Under the pieces are notes generated by a model. That model made no database searches. It had not been told where the DNA came from and worked only from the letters and a program-made list of their open reading frames with translations. Positions 1 to 9,060 of a stretch of DNA of 64,000 nt are shown here, in pieces (the stretch's first letter is position 1; every line of letters begins with the position of its first letter). Origin of the DNA: an uncultured Alphaproteobacteria bacterium (GTDB lineage: Bacteria; Pseudomonadota; Alphaproteobacteria; HIMB59; GCA-002718135); contig CACMQS010000001.1 of the NCBI GenBank assembly GCA_902615845.1, forward strand, positions 1 through 64,000, in the 5' to 3' direction. Made by a program: the position numbers and the translations under genes.

Positions 1-2
1 TA

Positions 3-743
3 GGTATCATTGCTGCGACTATAGCATTTATAGCTGTCCCAGCATTTGCTGCCGATACTTTCCTAGGTGAAGGTGATTTTGTAGGTATTACGTTCTGGAT
101 TGTTTCAATTGGAATGTGGGCATCTACTATTTTCTTCTTTTATGAAGGTATGAGAGTTTCTTCTAAATGGAGAACTTCAATGGTTGTTGCAGGGCTAATT
201 ACTTTTATAGCTGCTGTACATTACATGTATATGAGAGACTTTTGGGTTGCTACAGGTGAGTCACCAACAGTATATAGATATATTGACTGGATACTAACTG
301 TACCACTTCAAATGGTTGAATTCTTTTTAATTCTAGTTGCTGCCGGCGCAGCTGTATCTAGTGGTGCATTCTACAGATTGCTCATTGGTACGCTTGTTAT
401 GATTGTTGGTGGATATCTTGGAGAAGCAGGTCATATTTCTGTATTACTTGGCTTCATCATTGGTATGATCGGTTGGGCTGTAATCATTTGGGAAATTTTC
501 CGAGGTGAAGCAAGTCAGGCTGCTACAACTAAAGAATCTGTAACTTCTGCATTTAATGCAATGAGATTAATTGTATTAGTCGGTTGGGCAATTTATCCTT
601 TAGGATATGTATTTGGTTTAATGATGGGTTCAGTTGATGCTGATACTCTTAACTGGATCTACAACCTTGCAGATTTTATTAATAAAATCTTATTTGGTTT
701 AATTATCTGGAATGCTGCTGCGAAAGACTCAGCTACTGCATAA
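3..743 (+). CDS. Proteorhodopsin, blue-absorbing type (5' end outside window)
   Basis: Light-driven retinal proton pump of the inner membrane. The reading frame is open from base 3, so the start lies upstream; the visible part begins in a signal peptide ending near VPAFA and continues through seven membrane helices. The RYIDW motif carries the proton acceptor Asp (Asp97 in standard numbering), LQMVE carries the donor Glu (Glu108), and the last helix has the retinal Schiff-base Lys in FINKILFG. The residue equivalent to 105 is Gln, which in this family goes with blue absorption, as in clear open-ocean water. Asp/Glu at the acceptor and donor sites fit an H+ pump, not a Na+ (NDQ) or Cl- (NTQ) pump. 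A strong terminator follows directly. Identity is certain; colour is inferred from one residue. Confidence 0.96.
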   Translation, partial: GIIAATIAFIAVPAFAADTFLGEGDFVGITFWIVSIGMWASTIFFFYEGMRVSSKWRTSMVVAGLITFIAAVHYMYMRDFWVATGESPTVYRYIDWILTVPLQMVEFFLILVAAGAAVSSGAFYRLLIGTLVMIVGGYLGEAGHISVLLGFIIGMIGWAVIIWEIFRGEASQAATTKESVTSAFNAMRLIVLVGWAIYPLGYVFGLMMGSVDADTLNWIYNLADFINKILFGLIIWNAAAKDSATA

Positions 744-763
744 TTAAATACTTATTAAATTTT

Positions 764-793
764 AAAAAACCCTCTAATTAGAGGGTTTTTTTT
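764..793 (+). terminator. Rho-independent terminator after proteorhodopsin
   Basis: A perfect palindrome CCCTCTAATTAGAGGG (770-785) is preceded by a run of A and followed by eight T (786-793). It lies 20 bases after the rhodopsin stop and separates that gene from the ribosomal protein operon. Confidence 0.9.
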
Positions 794-802
794 ATTAAAT
801 TA

Positions 803-831
803 TTGACTTAATTTTTCAATATATGTATTTG
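803..831 (+). promoter_or_regulatory. Possible promoter for rplM-rpsI
   Basis: TTGACT (803-808) resembles a -35 box and TATTTG (826-831), 17 bases later, a weak -10. Transcription would begin close to the rplM ATG at 840, giving an almost leaderless mRNA. The position just after the rhodopsin terminator is right for a promoter, but the -10 matches the consensus only in its first three bases. Confidence 0.4.
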
Positions 832-839
832 AGCACGCG

Positions 840-1298
840 ATGAAAACATTCTCTCTTAAAAAAAGCGATATTAAGAAAAAGTGGGTTTTAATTGATGCCA
901 AAGATGCAGTTTTAGGAAGACTTGCTGTAATTTCTGCTAATATCCTCAGAGGAAAAAATAAGCCTGAATATACCCCTAACCAAGACTGTGGTGATAATTT
1001 AATTATAATCAACTCTGATAAAATTCATCTAAAAGGTAAAAAAGGTGACAATAAAATCTATTACAGACACACTGGATTCCCAGGAGGAATTAAAGAAACT
1101 ACTCCTAACAAAATGAAGGAAAAAAACAAATCTGATGAAATGATCAAACTTGCAATAAAAAGAATGATTCCAAGAGGACCCTTAGGAAAACAACAATTAT
1201 CTAACTGTAAAATATATAGAGACGAAAATCATAAGCACGAAGCTCAAAACCCTCAAATAATTGATATTGCATCAATGAATACAAAAAATAAAATTTAA
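840..1298 (+). CDS. rplM: 50S ribosomal protein L13
   Basis: Structural protein of the large ribosomal subunit. The 152 residues fit the family (about 140-155) and include the N-terminal [15 protein letters not shown] segment and the central [10 protein letters not shown] and RMIPRGPLG signatures that define L13. The ATG at 840 has no clear Shine-Dalgarno sequence, which fits the near-leaderless transcript suggested by the promoter-like sequence just upstream. rpsI follows after 2 bases, the pairing seen in nearly all bacteria. The C-terminus is Lys/Asn-rich, in keeping with the base composition of the genome. Identification is firm. Confidence 0.97.
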   Translation: MKTFSLKKSDIKKKWVLIDAKDAVLGRLAVISANILRGKNKPEYTPNQDCGDNLIIINSDKIHLKGKKGDNKIYYRHTGFPGGIKETTPNKMKEKNKSDEMIKLAIKRMIPRGPLGKQQLSNCKIYRDENHKHEAQNPQIIDIASMNTKNKI

Positions 1299-1300
1299 TT

Positions 1301-1729
1301 ATGGAAAATCAAGAAAATCTAACTGGAAGTATTTTAGATACCAAAGACAGAGCCTACGCTACTGGAAAAAGAAAAAATTCCATTGCTAGAGTATGGTTAA
1401 AAAGAGGTAGTGGAGAAATTAAAATAAATGGCAAACCTTTAGATAAATACTTTTCAAGACCTGTTCTACAAATGATTGTTAACCAGCCCTTAGATATAGT
1501 TAAAGCTGACAATTCATATGAGATCATGGCTACTGTTAAAGGCGGAGGTCTTTCTGGTCAAGCTGGTGCTATAAGACATGGTATAAGTAAAGCATTGAGT
1601 TTATTCGATCAGTCAAATAGACCACCTCTCAAAAAAGTTGGTTTTCTTACTAGAGATCCAAGAGTTGTTGAAAGAAAAAAAGCTGGTTTGGCGAAAGCCA
1701 GAAGAAGTTACCAATTCTCTAAGAGGTAA
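1301..1729 (+). CDS. rpsI: 30S ribosomal protein S9
   Basis: Small-subunit ribosomal protein whose C-terminal tail reaches the P-site tRNA. The 142 residues contain [15 protein letters not shown] near the start, [19 protein letters not shown] in the middle and the basic tail ending in YQFSKR, all hallmarks of S9. The gene starts 2 bases after the rplM stop, so the two are surely co-transcribed. There is a short N-terminal extension of about 17 residues before the conserved core, common in alphaproteobacteria. argC follows after 6 bases and may share the transcript. Confidence 0.97.
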   Translation: MENQENLTGSILDTKDRAYATGKRKNSIARVWLKRGSGEIKINGKPLDKYFSRPVLQMIVNQPLDIVKADNSYEIMATVKGGGLSGQAGAIRHGISKALSLFDQSNRPPLKKVGFLTRDPRVVERKKAGLAKARRSYQFSKR

Positions 1730-1735
1730 ATTTTC

Positions 1736-2764
1736 ATGAAAAATAAGATTAGAGTGGCCGTTTTAGGCTCAACCGGCTATGTAGGAATGGAGTTAGTAAA
1801 AATTCTATCAAATCATTCTTACGTATATATAAATTTTTTAGGATCAGAAACTATTCACGATAGTTATCTAAATAATATTGATAATTCAAAAGTATATAAT
1901 CAACTTCCTCTTTTAAAACCAAATGATAGTTTTAATGCTGAAGATAGTGATTATGTTTTTTTAGCTCTACCTCATGCAGTATCTAATAAATATGTAAAAA
2001 AATATTTTAATAAAATTAATATTATAGATTTATCAGCTGACTTTAGATTAGATAATTTTGATGTCTATAAAAAAAATTATGGCAATGAACATGAGTGCAA
2101 AGAGCATTTAAAAGACTTTATTTATGGTCTTGCTGAAATAAATAGAGATAAAATATTAAATTCTAAAAATATAGCAGTGCCTGGATGTTATCCGACTTCC
2201 ATTTTATTACCATTAATACCTTTAATAAAAAATAAATTAATCAAAACCAAAAATATAATTATAGACTCTAAATCAGGTTATAGTGGTGCAGGAAAGAAAT
2301 TTGATTTCAATAAAATAAAATCAAAAAATGATTATAATTTTTACAATTATAATACAAATAACCACAGACATATTGCGGAAATCAAACAAGAACTTAATAA
2401 GCATAATTCAGATAATGAAGTAAAATTTTCATTTAATCCTCACATTCTTCCTAATTTTAGAGGTATGATTTCTACAATCTATTGTGATCTAAATAATGGG
2501 ATTCAAAAAACTGATATTATAAATCTATTCCAGAACTTACAAAAAATAAATTCTTTCATAAAGTATATAGATAATGATGAAATGCTTGATTTTTTTTCTA
2601 TTCAAAACTCTAATTATTGTAAAATTAAAACTTTTGATCATTATAGTGAAGATAAATTGATTATAGTCAGTGCAATAGATAACTTAATTAAGGGTGCTGC
2701 TGGTCAAGCAGTACAATGTTTTAATATAGTAGAAAATATTGAAGAAACACTATCTTTAGTATGA
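1736..2764 (+). CDS. argC: N-acetyl-gamma-glutamyl-phosphate reductase
   Basis: Third step of arginine synthesis: NADPH-dependent reduction of N-acetylglutamyl phosphate to the semialdehyde, in the cytoplasm. The N-terminus has the Rossmann motif GSTGYVG (residues 11-17); the catalytic Cys lies in VPGCYPTS (Cys151). GYSGAGK and the NHRHIAEI His segment are also conserved. At 342 residues it is the long (type 1) form. A ribosome binding site (GAGG) sits about 10 bases before the ATG. It follows rpsI, as in many alphaproteobacteria, and its stop overlaps the next ATG by 4 bases, so the downstream lipoprotein is probably translationally coupled. Confidence 0.95.
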   Translation: MKNKIRVAVLGSTGYVGMELVKILSNHSYVYINFLGSETIHDSYLNNIDNSKVYNQLPLLKPNDSFNAEDSDYVFLALPHAVSNKYVKKYFNKINIIDLSADFRLDNFDVYKKNYGNEHECKEHLKDFIYGLAEINRDKILNSKNIAVPGCYPTSILLPLIPLIKNKLIKTKNIIIDSKSGYSGAGKKFDFNKIKSKNDYNFYNYNTNNHRHIAEIKQELNKHNSDNEVKFSFNPHILPNFRGMISTIYCDLNNGIQKTDIINLFQNLQKINSFIKYIDNDEMLDFFSIQNSNYCKIKTFDHYSEDKLIIVSAIDNLIKGAAGQAVQCFNIVENIEETLSLV

Positions 2765-2946
2765 TTAAATACCTTACAGTTTTCCTTCTTCCCTTTTTTA
2801 TCTTTTCATGCGGATATCCTGATATTGATAATGTTCCTAATTTTAAAGATGCAAAATTAACTGATGAAGAATTATTAGATTATTGTAGTATTTCTAATAC
2901 AGATAAAAAAGATATAGATAAATGTATTAATGATTATAAAAGTTAA
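2761..2946 (+). CDS. Small predicted lipoprotein, function unknown
   Basis: A 61-residue protein overlapping the argC stop by 4 bases (ATGA). A hydrophobic N-terminus (residues 3-16) ends in a lipobox-like FIFSCG with Cys17, so it is probably lipidated and anchored in a membrane facing the periplasm. The mature part is short and acidic, with two further cysteines (DYCS and DKCI, near residues 42 and 55) that could pair. I recognise no family. Its place between argC and hom, in an uninterrupted same-strand run, supports a real gene. The lipobox has an unusual Phe at -2, so lipidation is likely, not certain. Confidence 0.7.
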   Translation: MIKYLTVFLLPFFIFSCGYPDIDNVPNFKDAKLTDEELLDYCSISNTDKKDIDKCINDYKS

Positions 2947-2954
2947 ATTTATTT

Positions 2955-4253
2955 ATGAGTAAACTTAATATTGGTATAGCAGGATTGGGAAATGTTGGTT
3001 CAGCACTAGTTGAAACAATAGAAGAAAATAAAAATTATTTCCTTAGTAAAACAGATGTAGAATTGAACATAGTTGGAATATCTGCCAAAACAAAAAATAA
3101 AAAAAGGAATTTTAATATATCAAATTATGTTTGGTATGATGACCCAAGAGAAATGTCTAAAGATGATAATTGTAACGTAATTGTTGAATTAATTGGTGAA
3201 GAAAAAGGAATTAGCTATGAAATAATTGAAACAGCATTAAAAAATAAAAAACATGTTGTAACAGGGAATAAAGCTCTAATAGCTAATCATGGAAAAGAAT
3301 TATTTGAATTAGCTAATATACATTCACTAGCCTTATCGTATGAAGCTGCCGTCGCAGGTGGTATACCAGTAATAAAAACAATAAAAAATTCAATTAGTTT
3401 AGATAGAATTAATAAAATTTCTGGAATTTTAAATGGAACTACAAATTACATTTTAACAAAAATGCAACAAGATAATTTATCCTTTGATACAGTTCTTAAA
3501 ATTGCTAAAGATAAAGGATTTACTTCTGATCAGGAATCAAAATTAGATATTGGCGGATATGATGCAGCACACAAGTTAACAATATTATCAACTCTATGTT
3601 TTAAATCAAATTTAAACTTTAATAATAATTATATTGAAGGAATTTCTAAAATTAAAATTGAAGATATTAATTTTGCCGAAAAATTAGGGTATAAAATAAA
3701 ATTAATATCTGAAGCTTGCATAATTCAAGGAAAAATTTCAAACTTTACTTCACCAAAATTAGTTTCAATGGATAATCCCTTAGCAAGTGTAGATAATGCT
3801 CTTAATGCGATTAATATTGAAACTATACATCTAGAAAATTTATTTTTAGAGGGTGAAGGAGCAGGGGGTAAGCCAACTGCCAGCTCTGTCTTGTCTGATT
3901 TATATGATATATCTCAGAATGAAAAATTTGATAATTTAGGTTTTAAAATTGATAAGTTACAAAATTTTGAAAGATATTCATCAGAAAATATAATTAATAG
4001 CTACTATCTTAGAATAATGACAGAAGATAAACCTGGCGTTCTTTCGTCAATTACTAATTACTTTAGTGATTTTGATATATCTGTAAAAAAAATACTTCAA
4101 CTTCCTGAGAGTTCTGAAGCAGATAAACCTATACCTATTATAATAACTACTCATAATACTCAGAAAGAAAAATTAAGTAATGTAATTAATAAAATTGAAG
4201 GTTTAGAATTTGTAAAAGAAAAAATTACTGTTCTTGCTATTCATGATAATTAA
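2955..4253 (+). CDS. hom: Homoserine dehydrogenase
   Basis: Converts aspartate semialdehyde to homoserine, the branch to threonine and methionine. NAD(P) is bound by GLGNVG at residues 10-15; NKALIANHG and SGILNGTTNYIL mark the catalytic domain. The C-terminal part, from about residue 349 (YYLRIMTEDKPGVL), is an ACT domain that usually binds the feedback inhibitor threonine. At 432 residues it is the stand-alone monofunctional form, not fused to aspartokinase. recJ starts 5 bases after its stop. In many alphaproteobacteria glpX lies between these two genes; it is absent here. Confidence 0.95.
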   Translation: MSKLNIGIAGLGNVGSALVETIEENKNYFLSKTDVELNIVGISAKTKNKKRNFNISNYVWYDDPREMSKDDNCNVIVELIGEEKGISYEIIETALKNKKHVVTGNKALIANHGKELFELANIHSLALSYEAAVAGGIPVIKTIKNSISLDRINKISGILNGTTNYILTKMQQDNLSFDTVLKIAKDKGFTSDQESKLDIGGYDAAHKLTILSTLCFKSNLNFNNNYIEGISKIKIEDINFAEKLGYKIKLISEACIIQGKISNFTSPKLVSMDNPLASVDNALNAINIETIHLENLFLEGEGAGGKPTASSVLSDLYDISQNEKFDNLGFKIDKLQNFERYSSENIINSYYLRIMTEDKPGVLSSITNYFSDFDISVKKILQLPESSEADKPIPIIITTHNTQKEKLSNVINKIEGLEFVKEKITVLAIHDN

Positions 4254-4258
4254 TTATT

Positions 4259-6004
4259 GTGAATATTGAAAAATCATTATTAGATAAATATTGGGAAGAA
4301 AAGCAAATAGACTTTAAGAATATTCAAAGTCTTTCTCAAAAAAAATCAATTTCTGAAATTTTTTCAAAACTTCTAATTTCAAGAGGGGTATTAGAAGAAA
4401 ATTATGATAATTTTATAAATCCTAATATTTTAAATAACCTTCCTGATCCTTTTGAACTTAAAGATATGAAAAAAGGAATTGAAAGATGTATTAAGGCTTT
4501 AAAAAATAATGAAAAGATTGGAATAATTGCTGATTATGATGTTGATGGATCCACCTCTGCATCAATTTTATATAGGTTTTTAAATAATTATACCAATAAT
4601 CTTGTTTGCAAAATACCTAATAGGTTGTCAGAGGGTTATGGTCCAAATGTCAGGCTTATGAATGAAATGCTTAATGAAAATACTACACTCTTGTTTACAC
4701 TAGATTGCGGAACAGCTGCATTTAACTCAATTGATTTACCTGATTTCAAAAGTATTGAGGTTATAGTAATAGATCATCATTTAAGTGAATTTAAACTTCC
4801 AAAAGTCCATTCGTTAATTAATCCAAATCGTTTTGATGAAAAAAATGATTATAAAGATTTTGCTGCAGTAGCAGTAACATTTCTATTTTTAATGGGATTA
4901 AGGAGGCAAATTAGAGAATTAAATTTATTTCCAAATATAAAAGAACCGAATTTAATGTCATATTTAGACTTAGTTGCTGTTGGAACAATTTGCGATATTG
5001 TCAATATTAACAATTACAATAGATCAATTGTTAGTAAGGGTTTGGAACTCATTAGAAGTCGAAAAAATAAATCAATAACAAAAATATTAGATAACTCTAA
5101 TATTAATCATGAGCCTTTATCCAAAGATATTGGATTTGTTTTAGGGCCACAAATTAATGCTGCGAGTAGAATTGATGATTCTTCTTTGTCTTCCAAACTT
5201 TTGATATCAAATGATGATTCTGAAATTGAAACTATTTCTAGAAAACTATTTTTAATCAATGAAAAAAGAAAATTAATCGAGCAAAATATATTCAATGAAG
5301 CAATTGAGCAAATAAAAGATCAAGAAAATAAAAAATTTATTATTGTCTATAAAGAGAATTGGCATCAGGGTGTATTAGGTATAGTTGCCAGTAAAATAGT
5401 AGCTCTTTATAACAAGCCAACATTTGTATTTTCTTTTATTAATAATATTGGATCTGGCTCAGGTAGATCTATAGATCAAATTGATATTGGTAGTATTGTT
5501 CTTGAACTTAAGGCAAATGATTTAATAGAAGATGGTGGTGGTCATACAATGGCCGTAGGCTTAAAAATAAATAAAAAAAAATTAGATAAAATAGATAATT
5601 ATTTAGTTAAAAAATTTGATTCATATCATGATAATTTTTTCGAAAAAAAAATATTTTATGACAGTGAAATTTCTGTGAATCAAATAAACAAAGATTTTTT
5701 AGATAATTTAGAATTGTTAGAACCTCATGGCAAAGGAAATGAAGAACCTCAATTTTTAATCAAAGATATGGTAATCGATCATGTTAAAAATCTAAAAAAT
5801 AAACATATTTTAATTTTTTTTAAAAATGATTTGGGTGAAAATATAAAGGGGATTTCATTCAACAGTATTAATACCCCAGTTGGTGATTATCTTATGAAGT
5901 TTAATAAATTTAAATTTCATATTTTGTGTTCTATTAAAAAAGATAACTTCTCAAGTAGTCAGATGCCTCAAATACTGATCCATGACGTGAAAGTAATCAA
6001 TTAA
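4259..6004 (+). CDS. recJ: Single-stranded-DNA-specific exonuclease RecJ
   Basis: 5'-3' exonuclease acting on single-stranded DNA in recombination and mismatch repair. DHH-family motifs are present: ADYDVDG (residues 91-97), LDCGT (149-153) and VIDHH (about 170-174), followed by the DHHA1 domain with DGGGHTMAVG (around residue 425) and a C-terminal OB-fold-like part. All metal-binding motifs are intact. Translation begins at GTG, 5 bases after hom; no upstream start is possible without overlapping hom. The length of 581 is typical. It closes the rplM-to-recJ run and is followed by tRNA-Glu. Confidence 0.94.
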   Translation: MNIEKSLLDKYWEEKQIDFKNIQSLSQKKSISEIFSKLLISRGVLEENYDNFINPNILNNLPDPFELKDMKKGIERCIKALKNNEKIGIIADYDVDGSTSASILYRFLNNYTNNLVCKIPNRLSEGYGPNVRLMNEMLNENTTLLFTLDCGTAAFNSIDLPDFKSIEVIVIDHHLSEFKLPKVHSLINPNRFDEKNDYKDFAAVAVTFLFLMGLRRQIRELNLFPNIKEPNLMSYLDLVAVGTICDIVNINNYNRSIVSKGLELIRSRKNKSITKILDNSNINHEPLSKDIGFVLGPQINAASRIDDSSLSSKLLISNDDSEIETISRKLFLINEKRKLIEQNIFNEAIEQIKDQENKKFIIVYKENWHQGVLGIVASKIVALYNKPTFVFSFINNIGSGSGRSIDQIDIGSIVLELKANDLIEDGGGHTMAVGLKINKKKLDKIDNYLVKKFDSYHDNFFEKKIFYDSEISVNQINKDFLDNLELLEPHGKGNEEPQFLIKDMVIDHVKNLKNKHILIFFKNDLGENIKGISFNSINTPVGDYLMKFNKFKFHILCSIKKDNFSSSQMPQILIHDVKVIN

Positions 6005-6048
6005 ATAATTTGAAAAAAATCAAAATATCTACTATATACCAACCACGT

Positions 6049-6123
6049 GTCCCCTTCGTCTATCGGTTAGGACATCAGGTTTTCATCCTGAAAAGAGGAG
6101 TTCGACTCTCCTAGGGGATGCCA
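6049..6123 (+). tRNA. tRNA-Glu (anticodon TTC)
   Basis: A 75-base cloverleaf. The acceptor arms GTCCCCT and AGGGGAT pair with one G-T, followed by the discriminator G and an encoded CCA. The anticodon stem TCAGG/CCTGA encloses loop TTTTCAT with anticodon TTC at 6082-6084. The T arm has the usual GTTCGAC. It lies between recJ and the convergent quinone oxidoreductase gene. Confidence 0.96.
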
Positions 6124-6128
6124 CTAAT

Positions 6129-7115
6129 TTAGGGGCACAGAATTATTGACCCCACTGAATTCCTTGATTGAATTAACTCATGAGCCTCACAAGCTTCCGA
6201 TAATTTAAATTTTTTGAATATATTAGGCTTAATTTCTTTATTTTTAATTTTTAAAAATAATTTGTTACTACATTCTTCTAGCTCTTCTGAATTACGAATA
6301 TAATGCATTAATGTTGGTCTAGTATAATATAAACTTTTAGGATTAAATGTACTATGAAGATTTACATCATTTACCATTCCGGAGGATTGTCCAAAAGATA
6401 CCATTAGACCTCTAAATTTTAAGCATTTTAAAGATATATTAAATGTATCTTTTCCCACTCCATCATAAACAACATTTAATCCTTCATTGTTTGTTAATTT
6501 TAAAACATTACTATGAACATCCTCTTGTTTATAATTAATAGTGAATTCACATCCATTTTTTTTTGCTAATGATGCTTTTTCATCAGTACTAACGGTACCT
6601 ATCATTTTAGCTCCTATGGATTTTGCCCATTGACTAGCAATTAAGCCAACACCTCCTGCAGCTGCATGAAATAAAAAAACTTCATCTTTTTGTAATTTAT
6701 ACAATCTTTCAAAAAGGTATTCGACGGTCATTCCCTGCAATAATATTGAAGCAGCTTCATCATTTGAAATATATTCTGGTAATTTTACAACTCTTTGGGC
6801 ATCAAAATCTCTAACTTCACAATAAGCACCAATTGGAGGGCTAAAGGAGTAAGCTACTCTATCACCAACTTTTAAGTTCGCTACATTATCTCCAATTTCT
6901 ATAACATCTCCTGCTGCTTCTACTCCTAAACAAAAAGGGATTTCTACAGGTAACGGGTATATTCCTGTTCTATGATACGTATCTATGTAATTAATACCAA
7001 TTGAAGTTTGGTTAATTCTGACCATATTTTCTTCAACATTTTTAGGTAAGTCATAGTTTTCATATTTTAAAACTTCTGGACCACCTAGTTTACTGACTAC
7101 AACTCTATTTGGCAT
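6129..7115 (-). CDS. NADPH:quinone oxidoreductase family protein (zinc-free MDR)
   Basis: A medium-chain dehydrogenase/reductase like Qor, expected to reduce quinones or other unsaturated carbonyls with NADPH. A GroES-like N-terminal half includes GVEAAGDVIEIG (residues 64-75). The Rossmann half carries AAAGGVGLIA (151-160), the classic quinone reductase signature. The zinc ligands of alcohol dehydrogenases are missing. The 328 residues match the family. The start overlaps the end of the acetoacetyl-CoA synthetase gene by 11 bases, so the two are probably co-translated. The true substrate cannot be read from sequence; enoyl reductase activity is an alternative. Confidence 0.85.
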   Translation of the reverse strand: MPNRVVVSKLGGPEVLKYENYDLPKNVEENMVRINQTSIGINYIDTYHRTGIYPLPVEIPFCLGVEAAGDVIEIGDNVANLKVGDRVAYSFSPPIGAYCEVRDFDAQRVVKLPEYISNDEAASILLQGMTVEYLFERLYKLQKDEVFLFHAAAGGVGLIASQWAKSIGAKMIGTVSTDEKASLAKKNGCEFTINYKQEDVHSNVLKLTNNEGLNVVYDGVGKDTFNISLKCLKFRGLMVSFGQSSGMVNDVNLHSTFNPKSLYYTRPTLMHYIRNSEELEECSNKLFLKIKNKEIKPNIFKKFKLSEACEAHELIQSRNSVGSIILCP

Positions 7116-9054
7116 AATTATTCTTTAAGTTTTTATATACTAATTCGAATTCTTTTAAACATTCTGGATTAGCCAATGATTCTTCATTTTCAATACTTTC
7201 ACCATTAATTAATTTTTTAATTAAAATTTCAACTATTTTACCGCTTCTAGTTCTTGGTATTTCACTTATAGCATATATTTGTGAGGGAATATGCTTATAA
7301 GAAAGATTAATTTTTATTTCATCTATTATTTTAGACCTTAAATTTTCATTAAATTCAAAATTTTTATTCAAGACAACAAATAATATAATTTGTGTATCAT
7401 TTTTTAATTTATATTCCACAGCAACAGCTTCCTGAACTTCTGTAATATTTTCAATTACTCTATAAATTTCTGCAGTACCTATTCTTACTCCTCCAGAATT
7501 TAGAGTTGCATCTGATCGGCCATAAATTACATAACCCCCATTTATAGTTTTTTCAATATAATCTCCATGATACCAAATGTTTTCATATTTACTAAAATAA
7601 GAATTAAAATATTTTTTATTATCATAATCGTTCCAAAAATATAAAGGCATTGATGGAAAAGAAGATTTACATACTAGTTCTCCTTTTTGATTTTCAATTG
7701 AATTTCCTTTTTCATCAAATACATCAACATCCATTCCAAGAGCTTTACACTGTATTTCACCACTATAGACATCCATTAACGGATTACCGGTAACAAAACA
7801 CGAAACTAAATCAGTACCACCACTTATTGATTCAAGATGAATATTTGATTTGATGTTTTCATAAACGTATTCAAATGATTCATTAACCAACGGAGATCCT
7901 GTTGAAGCTAGTGTATTTAAACTATTTAATTTAAAACTTTCTTTAATTTTAATTTTATTATTTTTTAAAGTATCTAAATATTTTGCACCAGTACCAAAAA
8001 AATTAATGCCTTCTTCTTCTGCTATTTCAAAAAGATGTTTATTATCGGGAATAAAAGGGGATCCATCATATAAAATTATTGTTGCTTTTGACGCCAAAGC
8101 AGAAACTAACCAATTCCACATCATCCACCCACAAGTAGTAAAATAAAAAACTCTATCTTTTTCATTAATATCACAATGTAGTACATGTTCTTTTTTGTGT
8201 TGGATTAGCGCTCCGCCAGAACTGTGAACAATACATTTTGGTACTCCAGTAGTTCCACTCGAATAAAGAATATACAGTGGGTGATTAAAATTAAACTTTT
8301 CAAATTTACTATACGCAATTTCTTGATGTAAAATCTTGCACAAATTATCGTATTCAAAATCTAATTGATAATCTGTTTCATTAAATTCATATGGTATTAA
8401 AATAATTTTTTCTATACTTGGGATATTATATACAACATCCTTTATAATTTTTGTCGTATCGACTTTTTTATTGTTATAAAAATAATAATCTGAAAATAAT
8501 AATACTTTTGGTTCAATTTGTTTAAATCTATCTATAATTGCTTTTTTACCAAAATCTGATGAACATGATGACCAAATAGCACCTAATTGTGCTGTAGATA
8601 AAAATGAAATTACAGTTTCAGGTATATTAGGAAGTATAGCAGCTATCCTATCATTTTTTTCAATGTTATTATTTTTTAAATAATTTGCAAATTTCAAAAC
8701 TGCTCTCTTAAGCTCTCTCCAAGAATAATTTCTTTTAATTTTTTTTTCAGAGTGAAATATTATTGCATCATCATCATCATCTCTTGTTAAACAATTTTCA
8801 GCATAATTAATCTTACATTCATCAAAAAATTTATTATTAGTAAATTCAGGTGCTGATTTAAAAATTTTACCATTTTTTTCACCAACAAAATTTGTGAAAT
8901 CCCATACGTTGTTCCAAAATTCATTTTTATGTTTTATGCTCCAATTATGCAAGTCAGCATAATTTTTTATATTTAAACTTTTATCTAGTTGATTAATAAA
9001 CTTGTGGAGGTTTGTTTTTTTATTATTTGGAGACCACAACTTTATGTTGTGCAT
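7105..9054 (-). CDS. Acetoacetyl-CoA synthetase
   Basis: ATP-dependent ligase that activates acetoacetate, linking ketone bodies or polyhydroxybutyrate breakdown to acetyl-CoA. It belongs to the adenylate-forming superfamily: the P-loop-like YSSGTTGVPKC lies near residue 268, the adenylation motifs include YGRSDATLNSGG and the C-terminal PRTRSGK carries the catalytic Lys. The N-terminal WSIKHKNEFW and the GWMMWNWLVSALA segment are typical of the acetoacetyl branch more than of acetyl-CoA synthetase, as is the length of 649. It lies between irr and the quinone reductase on the minus strand, spaced 6 bases from irr. Confidence 0.88.
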   Translation of the reverse strand: MHNIKLWSPNNKKTNLHKFINQLDKSLNIKNYADLHNWSIKHKNEFWNNVWDFTNFVGEKNGKIFKSAPEFTNNKFFDECKINYAENCLTRDDDDDAIIFHSEKKIKRNYSWRELKRAVLKFANYLKNNNIEKNDRIAAILPNIPETVISFLSTAQLGAIWSSCSSDFGKKAIIDRFKQIEPKVLLFSDYYFYNNKKVDTTKIIKDVVYNIPSIEKIILIPYEFNETDYQLDFEYDNLCKILHQEIAYSKFEKFNFNHPLYILYSSGTTGVPKCIVHSSGGALIQHKKEHVLHCDINEKDRVFYFTTCGWMMWNWLVSALASKATIILYDGSPFIPDNKHLFEIAEEEGINFFGTGAKYLDTLKNNKIKIKESFKLNSLNTLASTGSPLVNESFEYVYENIKSNIHLESISGGTDLVSCFVTGNPLMDVYSGEIQCKALGMDVDVFDEKGNSIENQKGELVCKSSFPSMPLYFWNDYDNKKYFNSYFSKYENIWYHGDYIEKTINGGYVIYGRSDATLNSGGVRIGTAEIYRVIENITEVQEAVAVEYKLKNDTQIILFVVLNKNFEFNENLRSKIIDEIKINLSYKHIPSQIYAISEIPRTRSGKIVEILIKKLINGESIENEESLANPECLKEFELVYKNLKNNYAK

Positions 9055-9060
9055 AACAAT

